From Allomuricauda sp. (GTDB lineage Bacteria; Bacteroidota; Bacteroidia; Flavobacteriales; Flavobacteriaceae): a stretch of 64,000 bases of DNA. The notes beneath the pieces were generated by a model that was not told where the DNA came from, did not search any database, and worked only from the letters and a program-made list of their open reading frames with translations. The position numbers and the translations under genes are program-made. Shown here piece after piece: positions 8,216-15,122 of the stretch (within the stretch, counting starts at the first letter, position 1; every line of letters starts with the position of its first letter). The stretch spans positions 682,001 through 746,000 of the forward strand of contig RHLF01000001.1 of the NCBI GenBank assembly GCA_003712125.1, read 5' to 3'.

Positions 8216-9436
8216 TTATTTATTCAATTCTATTTTTTCATTCTTAAAGGTGATCAGGAAAAATATGAAGACCACAGCAGCAATGGCTGATGGAATTATC
8301 CAAATATCTTTCCATGAATGGGTACCATCTACAAGTGCATAATTATCTACGATTAAACCTGCAATTTTAAAACCAATCAGCATACCTACCCCATAGGTGG
8401 CCAAGGTAATCAATCCTTGTGCAGCGCTCCTAATTTTTTCGCCTGCTTTGTAATCTGTGAAAATCTGTCCGGAAACGAAGAAAAAATCATAACAAATACC
8501 GTGCAGAACGATACCCAAAAAAAGCATCCAAATATTGGACCCGGCATCTCCAAAAGCAAAGAGAGCATAGCGGATTACCCATGCCAACATCCCTAAAAGT
8601 ATGGTTGTTTTTAAACCAAAACGCTTTAAAAAAATGGGTAGCAACAAAAGAAACAACGCTTCCGAAACCTGACCAAAACTCATATTTCCAGCGGCATTGG
8701 CCATACCAACTTCGTTCAAGAACGGATTGGCAAAACTGTAATAAAATGCGAGAGGGATACAGATAAGTACCGAAGAAATAAAAAACACCAGGTAATTTTT
8801 ATCCTTCAAAAGACCCAATGCATCTGCCCCAACAATTTCTCGTAAACTCGCTTTCTGGCCTTTGGCCGGTGGCGGTGTGTTGGGCAGCGTAAAACTATAA
8901 ATTCCCATAAAGGCTGAAGCTACTGCGGCAAGAACAAATGTTTGTTCTAACATGTCTTTTGACTCCCAAAGCAGAACATAACCAATTAGTACTCCTTGCA
9001 AAATCCAACCGACAGTACCCCAGAAACGTATGGAGGCAAACTGCTTGGATGGATCTTCTAATTGGTTAAAGGCCACAGCATTTACCAACGCCAATGTGGG
9101 CATATAAATCAGCATATAGGTAAGTACGTAGGGGTAAAAACTGGTGAAATCATCCACGGTGCCCAATATATATAGCAAAACTGCACCGAGTAGGTGCAAA
9201 ACACCCAATAATTTCTGTGCAGCAAAATACCTATCCGCAATTAACCCAATAATAAATGGGGCCACAATAGCTCCCCAGGCTTGGGTGGTATAGGCCGTAC
9301 CTATTTCTCCACCAGATGAATTTAAGTTGGTGCCCAAGTGCGTCCCCATGGTCACAAACCAAGCTCCCCAAATGAAAAATTCGAGGAACATCATAAGAGA
9401 CAGCCGAGCTCGTGTCTTTCCTTTCATCTTGGTCAT
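8216..9436 (-). CDS. Nucleoside permease-like MFS symporter
   Basis: The 406-residue protein has 12 predicted helices and the features of the nucleoside:H+ symporter group (NupG/XapB type). Helix 1 contains MFLEFFIWGAWFVTMGTHL, followed by GAIVAPFIIGLIADRYFAAQ. In Bacteroidota such proteins sit in sugar clusters, so the cargo may be a sugar or glycoside and not a nucleoside. Its ATG overlaps the stop of the DinB gene by 4 nt (ATGA). Two different MFS permeases in the same operon suggest uptake of two products or two forms of one. Confidence 0.87.
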   Translation of the reverse strand: MTKMKGKTRARLSLMMFLEFFIWGAWFVTMGTHLGTNLNSSGGEIGTAYTTQAWGAIVAPFIIGLIADRYFAAQKLLGVLHLLGAVLLYILGTVDDFTSFYPYVLTYMLIYMPTLALVNAVAFNQLEDPSKQFASIRFWGTVGWILQGVLIGYVLLWESKDMLEQTFVLAAVASAFMGIYSFTLPNTPPPAKGQKASLREIVGADALGLLKDKNYLVFFISSVLICIPLAFYYSFANPFLNEVGMANAAGNMSFGQVSEALFLLLLPIFLKRFGLKTTILLGMLAWVIRYALFAFGDAGSNIWMLFLGIVLHGICYDFFFVSGQIFTDYKAGEKIRSAAQGLITLATYGVGMLIGFKIAGLIVDNYALVDGTHSWKDIWIIPSAIAAVVFIFFLITFKNEKIELNK

Positions 9437-9876
9437 CGCTTATAAAATATATAGTCTAGTGCCTTCGGTTCTATATTGTTCATCCTTAGATCCATTAAGA
9501 TTTGACCTCTATGGTGCGCAGAATGATTTATGATATGAAACAATATATCTTTTAGATCATTGGTAAACAGTCGACCTTCAGTTGTTTCATAATCAATGCG
9601 CTTTTCAAAATCATCGCTATTGGTGATGATTTCAAATGAGGTTCTTTGGTTGTCATAATGAATATCTTGCCAAGCTTCTATTTTGTGTTCCTGCCAAGGA
9701 TCAAATTCAGATTTCTTTTGAAGCAGGCGGTGGTTCCAAATGTGGTGCGCATTTAAAATGTGATTAAAAAATTTGGCGCTTTGATCAGGAACCTTCTTCA
9801 TTTTGCCAAACTCTTCAATAAGGGTTTTGTTACAATAAAAATTGTAGTCAAAAAGTTGGTTGAACAATGTTTTCAT
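9433..9876 (-). CDS. DinB family protein
   Basis: The 147-residue protein is a four-helix bundle of the DinB/YfiT type. Three metal-binding histidines are expected and candidates are visible: the early HILNAHHIWNHRL helix and the late HIINHSAHHRGQIL helix. Members include thiol-dependent transferases and many proteins of unknown role. It sits between the exported TIM-barrel gene (15 nt) and the permease gene (4-nt overlap). Its place inside a sugar operon is recurrent for DinB genes in Bacteroidota but is not explained. Confidence 0.82.
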   Translation of the reverse strand: MKTLFNQLFDYNFYCNKTLIEEFGKMKKVPDQSAKFFNHILNAHHIWNHRLLQKKSEFDPWQEHKIEAWQDIHYDNQRTSFEIITNSDDFEKRIDYETTEGRLFTNDLKDILFHIINHSAHHRGQILMDLRMNNIEPKALDYIFYKR

Positions 9877-9891
9877 GCAATGTGGGTTAGC

Positions 9892-10893
9892 TTATCCCAA
9901 TTTTTTGGCGGCATTGATCAACAAATCCCTGGTTGCCAAGATTCCTGCCTCTTCTGAAAGTTCTTGTCCTTCGTATTCAACACCAATGTAACCGGTGTAA
10001 CCGGCGTCTTTGACTATTTTGAGCATTTTTGCGTAGTCAATTTTTGTTTCTTCACCATCCGCATCAAATGCATACGCCTTTGCACTAACAGCCTTTGCAT
10101 GGGGCATCAATTCTTCAACTCCTTTGTACTTGTCGTATTCGTCAAGACATTTGGATTCGTAATAAGAGCCATCTTCACGCTTGATACAAAAATTTCCAAA
10201 GTCGGGCAGGGTGCCACAATTCGGCAGGTTGACCTTTTGCATGACTTCGGCCAACCACGCAGCATTTGAAGAGGGTCCCCCGTGGTTTTCCACTATAATG
10301 TTGATGTTTTTATCTGCAGCATAGGTGGAGAGCTTGGTAAGTCCGTCCACCGATTTTGCAACCCATTCCTCTGGATCCATACTTCCTTGCAGGTTCACCC
10401 GAATAGAGTGACAACCCATGGCCGAAGCAGCATCAACCCATTTGTGGTGGTTGGCTACTGCAGCATCGCGTTCTTCGTCATCAGCCGCTGCTAAGGGACC
10501 CTGGCGATCTATCATTATCAATAGGTTTTGAAGTCCATGCTTCTCGGCCTCGGCATTACATTTGTCGACAAAGTTTTTCATTGCAGCCTCAGAATAGTTT
10601 GCTGCGTCAAGTTCAGGGTGGTACAGCTGGCTTACATATTCCAAACCTTCAAAACCCCACGCTTTGGCTTTTTCTGCAAACGTATATGGGTCTACACCAT
10701 CATTGCGGATCATTTTATTGATCGACCACTGGGCGAGTGAGAGTTTAAAGAATGGTTCAGCTGCTTCGACCGCTGTAGTTGCCGTCATTTCCGATTCCTT
10801 GTTTTTTGATTGGTTCTTGCAAGCGTGCAAGCCCAAAAAAGAAACTGCCAATCCTGCTTGGGCGGTATTTTCGATAAAGCGTCTTCGTTTCAT
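9892..10893 (-). CDS. Exported sugar phosphate isomerase/epimerase-like TIM barrel
   Basis: The 333-residue protein has a Tat-type start (MKRRRFIEN) with a lipobox-like LHAC near residue 25, so it is probably exported folded and lipidated. The body is a xylose-isomerase-like TIM barrel close to hydroxypyruvate isomerases: LSLAQWSINKM, GLEYVSQLY, IIVENHGGPSSNA, GTLPDFGNFC and a final YIGVEYEGQELSEE. The ENHGG and EYEG glutamates are likely metal ligands. It is the first gene of the leftward operon, divergent from the GMC oxidoreductase across a palindromic site. A role on an oxidised sugar in the periplasm is inferred. Confidence 0.87.
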   Translation of the reverse strand: MKRRRFIENTAQAGLAVSFLGLHACKNQSKNKESEMTATTAVEAAEPFFKLSLAQWSINKMIRNDGVDPYTFAEKAKAWGFEGLEYVSQLYHPELDAANYSEAAMKNFVDKCNAEAEKHGLQNLLIMIDRQGPLAAADDEERDAAVANHHKWVDAASAMGCHSIRVNLQGSMDPEEWVAKSVDGLTKLSTYAADKNINIIVENHGGPSSNAAWLAEVMQKVNLPNCGTLPDFGNFCIKREDGSYYESKCLDEYDKYKGVEELMPHAKAVSAKAYAFDADGEETKIDYAKMLKIVKDAGYTGYIGVEYEGQELSEEAGILATRDLLINAAKKLG

Positions 10894-10934
10894 ATTTTAT
10901 GGTTTGGATTTTTACTTTTAAGGATAACGAAATT

Positions 10935-10950
10935 ACTATAACGTTATAGT
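10935..10950. promoter_or_regulatory. 16-bp perfect palindrome, candidate operator
   Basis: The bases ACTATAACGTTATAGT read the same on both strands. They lie in the 142-bp space between the divergent starts at 10893 and 11036, 42 bp from one and 85 bp from the other. A central AACGTT is typical of LacI-family operators, so a single dimeric repressor could control both transcription units. No LacI-type gene is in this window. The rest of the spacer is AT-rich and no second copy of the site was seen in the window. Confidence 0.6.
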
Positions 10951-11035
10951 GTAAATTCCTTAATAAGCCTAAGGATTAAATGTAGAAAATTAAATTAATA
11001 TTTAATACATTTAGAGAATAAACAATGTCGTATTA

Positions 11036-12754
11036 ATGAGTAAATTTTATTACAACGAAGAACAAGATTCCTACGATGCCATCGTGGTTGGAACCGGAAT
11101 AAGTGGGGGCTGGGCAGCAAAAGAGCTTTGTGAAAACGGATTAAAGACTTTGGTTCTTGAACGAGGTCGAATGGTGAAGCACCGAGAAGACTATCCAACA
11201 GCAAATTTAGACACATGGGATTTCCCCCATGCCCGTCAAGCTACTCAAGAAGACATACGAAAACAAGAAAAACAGCACAGAACCGGATATACCACCCGAG
11301 CCGATTCGAAGCATTGGTTTGTAAATGATCTGGAGCATCCGTACAATGAAACAAAACGTTTTGATTGGATGCGAGGTTATCATGTGGGAGGCCGCTCCAT
11401 TATGTGGGGTCGCCATAGTTATCGCTGGAGTGACCTTGATTTTGAAGCCAATAAGAAAGATGGCTACGGGGTTGATTGGCCGGTTCGATATAAAGATATT
11501 GCTCCTTGGTACGAGCATGTAGAACGCTATATTGGTGTTTCAGGGGAAGCGTTGGGTTTACCCCAATTACCAGATAGTGTTTTCGAACCTGTAATGGAAT
11601 TGAATTGTGTAGAGCAACACGTACGTGAACAAGTTGCTGAACATTTTGATGGCAGGGTCATTACCGCCGGACGCGTAGCACATATTAACAGTGACAAGCG
11701 TTTTGAAGGTGACGGAAGGGTTCGCTGTCAATTCCGTAATCGATGTATCCGAGGATGTCCTTTTGGCGCCTATTTCAGCAGTGTATCTTCTACGCTTCCT
11801 GCTGCAGAGGCAACGGGGAATATGACGTTACGACCTGACTCGATCGTTCATCAAGTAATGTACGACCCCGATACCAAAAAGGCGACAGGTGTTAAGGTAA
11901 TTGATCGAGTCACCAAAGAAGAGTTTGAATTTAAGGCCAAAGTCATTTTCCTATGCGCGTCTGCCATTGCTTCGACATCCATATTGATGCAATCCAAATC
12001 GGACCGATTTCCTAATGGTTTGGGCAACGATTCAGATCAATTGGGAAGAAACATCATGGACCACCATTTAAATGTTGGAGCCAGTGGAAAATTTGATGGT
12101 TTTGAAGACAAATATTATAAAGGTCGAAAACCTGTTGGGGTTTATGTCCCTCGTTTCCGAAATATCGGAGGAAATTCAAATACCGACAAATTTTTACGAG
12201 GTTATGGCTACCAAGGTGGGGCCAGCCGAGGAAATTGGGAAGACATGATAGCAGAGGTATCACACGGAGCCTCCCTGAAAGAGGCCATTTTAAAACCAGG
12301 TGGTTGGAACTTTGGAATTGGTGGCTTCGGAGAAGTACTCCCATATGAGGACAATCGCATGACATTAGACTATGAAAAATTAGACCAATGGGGCTTGCCT
12401 ACCGTTACTTTTGATGCCGAATTACGCGACAATGAATGGAAAATGCGGGAAGATATTAAGGAGCAGGCCGTTGAGATGTTGACCAAGGCTGGATTAAGGG
12501 ATATCACTACTCGTGATGAACCTGGAGCCCTTGGATTGGGGATTCATGAAATGGGTACAGCACGTATGGGGCGGGATCCAAAAACTTCGGTCCTGAATGG
12601 AAACAATCAAGTGCATGCCTGTAAAAACGTATACGTAACCGATGGCGCTTTTATGACTTCGGCCGCTTGTGTGAATCCATCACTGACGTATATGGCATTC
12701 ACAGCACGCGCTGCAAATCATGCGGTAAAAGAATTTAAAAAAGGAAATATTTGA
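11036..12754 (+). CDS. GMC family FAD oxidoreductase, catalytic subunit
   Basis: The 572-residue flavoprotein has the FAD-binding motif AIVVGTGISGGWAAKEL near residues 14-30, VLERGR after it, and the GMC C-terminus with the catalytic His in LGIHEMGTARMG and the Asn in CVNPSLTYMAF. A CIRGCPFGA cysteine segment near residue 240 is typical of gluconate/sorbitol dehydrogenase-like members. It has no signal peptide, while the next gene has a Tat signal, so export as a complex by hitchhiking is likely. The pair fits sugar C3 dehydrogenation feeding electrons to the respiratory chain. It is divergent from the permease operon. Confidence 0.92.
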   Translation: MSKFYYNEEQDSYDAIVVGTGISGGWAAKELCENGLKTLVLERGRMVKHREDYPTANLDTWDFPHARQATQEDIRKQEKQHRTGYTTRADSKHWFVNDLEHPYNETKRFDWMRGYHVGGRSIMWGRHSYRWSDLDFEANKKDGYGVDWPVRYKDIAPWYEHVERYIGVSGEALGLPQLPDSVFEPVMELNCVEQHVREQVAEHFDGRVITAGRVAHINSDKRFEGDGRVRCQFRNRCIRGCPFGAYFSSVSSTLPAAEATGNMTLRPDSIVHQVMYDPDTKKATGVKVIDRVTKEEFEFKAKVIFLCASAIASTSILMQSKSDRFPNGLGNDSDQLGRNIMDHHLNVGASGKFDGFEDKYYKGRKPVGVYVPRFRNIGGNSNTDKFLRGYGYQGGASRGNWEDMIAEVSHGASLKEAILKPGGWNFGIGGFGEVLPYEDNRMTLDYEKLDQWGLPTVTFDAELRDNEWKMREDIKEQAVEMLTKAGLRDITTRDEPGALGLGIHEMGTARMGRDPKTSVLNGNNQVHACKNVYVTDGAFMTSAACVNPSLTYMAFTARAANHAVKEFKKGNI

Positions 12755-12756
12755 TT

Positions 12757-13410
12757 ATGAAAAGAAGATCAGCACTTAAAAATATGGGTATGGTGTTCGG
12801 CTATGCTGTAGCAGCACCAACGGCCTTTAGTGTATTGCAAGGCTGCAAACAAAAACCGGCCTTTGCAGAATGGGTTCCTTCCTTTTTTGAAAAGGACAAA
12901 GGCTACGCCTTGGCGCAAATGGTCGATGTTATTCTTCCCAAAACGGATACGCCTTCTGCAACAGAGATGAATGTGCACGTTTTTATCGATGCCTTTGCCA
13001 AAGAAGTACTTCCTGAAGAACAACAAATGTTCATGAAAATGGTATTAGATCAATTTATGAACAAGGTTTTGGAGAGTTCAGGAAAAGAATCGCTTGCCGA
13101 TATTGAAGGCGCTGATTTTGAATCGGCCTTGACCAAATATCTTGCCAAGCGCACAGATGAAGAAGAAGAAGCCCATGAGGAAGCCATTGGCGCCTACATG
13201 CAGGCCGTTATGGAAGGTAATGAAGCCGAGCTTGATGACGAAGTAGCGAGCTATACCTTTGCAGGAAGTGTTAGGGATATTTCTATTTGGGCCTATAAAT
13301 CCTCTGAATTTATTGGCGAAGAAGTATTGGCCTATGCACCCATACCCGGCGAGTATATTGCCTGTGGTGATGTGAATGAACTCACCCAAGGGAAAGCCTG
13401 GTCACTGTAA
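12757..13410 (+). CDS. Gluconate 2-dehydrogenase subunit 3 family protein
   Basis: The 217-residue protein begins with a twin-arginine signal (MKRRSALKNMG) followed by a hydrophobic stretch and a lipobox (LQGC). The body has the family pattern: MVDVILPKTDTPSATEMNV, then an acidic helical middle and a C-terminal IPGEYIACGDV. Small subunits of this type escort and anchor GMC flavoproteins in the periplasm. The ATG at 12757 lies 2 nt after the GMC stop; a TTG at 12751 would add two residues. The pair is closed by a strong terminator at 13428. Confidence 0.9.
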   Translation: MKRRSALKNMGMVFGYAVAAPTAFSVLQGCKQKPAFAEWVPSFFEKDKGYALAQMVDVILPKTDTPSATEMNVHVFIDAFAKEVLPEEQQMFMKMVLDQFMNKVLESSGKESLADIEGADFESALTKYLAKRTDEEEEAHEEAIGAYMQAVMEGNEAELDDEVASYTFAGSVRDISIWAYKSSEFIGEEVLAYAPIPGEYIACGDVNELTQGKAWSL

Positions 13411-13427
13411 TATCGCAATACAGAAAA

Positions 13428-13461
13428 CAAAAAAAGATTACGTTACCGTAATCTTTTTTTT
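13428..13461 (+). terminator. Intrinsic terminator after the GMC operon
   Basis: An 8-bp perfect stem, AGATTACG and CGTAATCT, closes a 4-nt loop and is followed by a run of T. An A-run precedes the stem, so it could also work on the other strand. It lies 17 nt after the stop codon of the small-subunit gene. Confidence 0.85.
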
Positions 13462-13486
13462 ATTCCATAAATGGATCATATCATCT

Positions 13487-13535
13487 AAAATGCCCCGGTC
13501 AACTCTAACGTGGGGTTGGTTTTCCGAGGCATTTT
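13487..13535. terminator. Terminator-like hairpin without an obvious gene
   Basis: Arms AAAATGCC (13487-13494) and GGCATTTT (13528-13535) pair perfectly. A C/A mismatch and a further CGG/CCG pairing extend the stem, and the loop is about 25 nt. A-run and T-run flanks make it look like a two-way terminator. No ORF ends next to it on either strand, so it may end an unseen small RNA or be a leftover of lost genes. Confidence 0.45.
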
Positions 13536-13623
13536 CATCAAATAAACACTATCACACACTGCAATCCAATAAGCGCGTATAAAAAATTTACAGGCTTATT
13601 TTGAAAGGTGCAGTCACAAATTG

Positions 13624-13670
13624 AAAAGGTCAATAGCGCACTTAAAAAGGCTTCAGCTAATGACCTTTTT
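13624..13670. terminator. Second orphan terminator-like hairpin
   Basis: AAAAGGTCA (13624-13632) pairs with TGACCTTTT (13661-13669). After an A/A mismatch the stem continues with TAGC and GCTA, leaving an 18-nt loop. T-rich sequence follows on the plus strand and A-rich sequence precedes it, as in a bidirectional terminator. No coding sequence ends here. Together with the hairpin at 13487 it brackets about 90 bp of unassigned DNA. Confidence 0.45.
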
Positions 13671-13790
13671 ATTTCCAGTACAAAGATTTAAAAACGGAAT
13701 TGAAATGTAAAGGGCGATTTACCAAAAGTGGTCCAAAGTTTTTAACACGACATGTTAAAATCTGTAACGCCTAAAACGCAAGGGAAGAAA

Positions 13791-13945
13791 AATTACCAAA
13801 CCGTACGGCCCATTGATGCATAACGATTCGATCTACCCAGGTAGTTCCCCCGAAACCTGAAATAAATCTACATCTGCACCAACTTGACTATTTTGTATTG
13901 TACATACTAAAGTATGCTTGGTTGGCCGTACGTAGGTTGGTAATT
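13791..13945. repeat. 155-bp element with terminal inverted repeats
   Basis: The left arm (13791-13810) and the right arm (13924-13945) are near-perfect inverted copies. AATTACCAA and GTACGGCC match exactly, with a few extra bases between them in the right arm. The interior has no ORF and includes the small palindrome CATACTAAAGTATG near 13905-13918. Size and terminal repeats resemble a miniature inverted-repeat element, but no target duplication is clear and no second copy is in the window. It could instead be a long structured RNA. Confidence 0.45.
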
Positions 13946-13951
13946 ATGTCA

Positions 13952-14083
13952 TTATTCCTTTAGTGCTAACTCTTGCGGTTCCATCTCCATAAAATCCTTT
14001 ATAGAGTCAGAACTTTTGTCCAACGAAGCAGCTATGATTAAGGCTGCCACAAAAAACAGAAAAAAGAGAACACACTTTCTCAT
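13952..14083 (-). CDS. Candidate 43-residue membrane or exported peptide
   Basis: A short leftward ORF has an ATG at 14083 and a TAA at 13952. It encodes MRKCVLFFLFFVAALIIAAS followed by 23 polar, acidic residues ending ELALKE. The first part is a typical signal peptide or membrane anchor with a basic start. It is divergent from the LytTR regulator gene. I do not recognise a family. Hydrophobic/acidic design recalls the small signal-bearing peptides of Bacteroidota, but the NVEAL motif of the known group is absent. It could be a chance ORF; the clean signal-peptide pattern argues for a gene. Confidence 0.45.
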   Translation of the reverse strand: MRKCVLFFLFFVAALIIAASLDKSSDSIKDFMEMEPQELALKE

Positions 14084-14163
14084 TACGTATTGGTATGGTT
14101 GATGTATTTTCTAAATACACCTGAAAATTACAATGTCACTCCAATAAGTTTTGTGGCCATTGT

Positions 14164-14182
14164 ATGATTTGCGCGAAATCAT
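14164..14182. promoter_or_regulatory. Inverted repeat upstream of the LytTR gene
   Basis: ATGATTT and AAATCAT form a perfect 7-bp inverted repeat around GCGCG. The site lies about 190 bp before the LytTR start and 80 bp before the divergent small peptide gene. LytTR proteins usually bind direct repeats, so this may be for another factor. The rest of 14084-14373 is AT-rich and holds no ORF that I can support. Confidence 0.3.
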
Positions 14183-14373
14183 GTGTAAATGGAAAGTAAG
14201 CAAAATATGCTGCCACCTTCCAGTTGACCCTTGCAGCGCGCAGTTGTTGTTTTGGATTGCCCAACCTTAAGCCATTCGTTACCATATGTAATGCATTAGG
14301 CCCCAACAACACAATTTTTTAAGCCATGTATACGAATAACATTACCTTTAGCTACTTAAAGGATGTTTTTATA

Positions 14374-15108
14374 ATGATAGAAGCCGTTCTTGTTGATGAT
14401 GAAGCCAAGGCATTGCAAAGTTTGAGTTGGGAACTCACCAACCTAAGTGATGAAGTACATGTTGTGGCCTCTTTTACCGATGCGCACGAGGCTCTGGCCT
14501 ACCTTGAAAAGAATACACCCGATTGCCTGTTTTTAGATATTGAAATGCCCACCATGGATGGTTTTCAGTTTATCAAAAATTTAAAAAACAAGGCCTTTCC
14601 TGTGGTAATAACTACCGCCTACAATCAATACGCCCTTAAGGCGCTAAAAAATGAGGCTATAGATTACTTGCTCAAACCAATTGATAGCGATGATCTTGAT
14701 GAGACGTTGAACAAAATCAAAAAATTCAATTCTAAGAACTTCACTGCTGAGCGACTTGAGGAAATTTTGCTCAAACACAATGCCAAATCGCTGAACAAAA
14801 AAATTACGATCAACACCGATGGTAAGCTGTTGTTTTTTGAAAGTGACGACATTTTATATGCAGAATCTGATGGTAATTATAGCACCATTTACCTGAACGA
14901 TGGGCAAAAAATATTACTTACCAAAAAACTTAAGGAAGTAAATGAATTGCTGCCCAGCACCAATTTCTTCCGTTTGCACAATTCATATATTGTAAATTTG
15001 AACAAGGTCAAGGAGTTTCTGAAAACTGACGGCTATGTGGTCTTGGAGACCAATCATAAAATCCCCGTTTCGAGACAAAAAAAATCCGACTTTCTCGACC
15101 TCCTGTAA
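14374..15108 (+). CDS. LytTR-family response regulator
   Basis: The 244-residue cytoplasmic regulator has a receiver domain (residues 1-120) with the acidic pair D8-D9, the phospho-acceptor D55 in FLDIEMP, the T in VITTAYNQYA and the K in LLKPID. A LytTR DNA-binding domain fills residues 145-244 (LYAESDGNYSTIYL, FFRLHNSYIVNLNKV). ATG 14374 removes an unlikely 16-residue extension and gives the standard receiver N-terminus MIEAVLVDDE. It is paired with the LytS-type kinase 14 nt downstream. Confidence 0.92.
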   Translation: MIEAVLVDDEAKALQSLSWELTNLSDEVHVVASFTDAHEALAYLEKNTPDCLFLDIEMPTMDGFQFIKNLKNKAFPVVITTAYNQYALKALKNEAIDYLLKPIDSDDLDETLNKIKKFNSKNFTAERLEEILLKHNAKSLNKKITINTDGKLLFFESDDILYAESDGNYSTIYLNDGQKILLTKKLKEVNELLPSTNFFRLHNSYIVNLNKVKEFLKTDGYVVLETNHKIPVSRQKKSDFLDLL

Positions 15109-15122
15109 ACTTCCCCTTCCCC

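Noticed and set aside
8216-9436. Firm nucleoside transport function
   Set aside because: The fold matches the nucleoside symporter group, but its sugar operon context makes a different cargo as likely, so no gene symbol is given.
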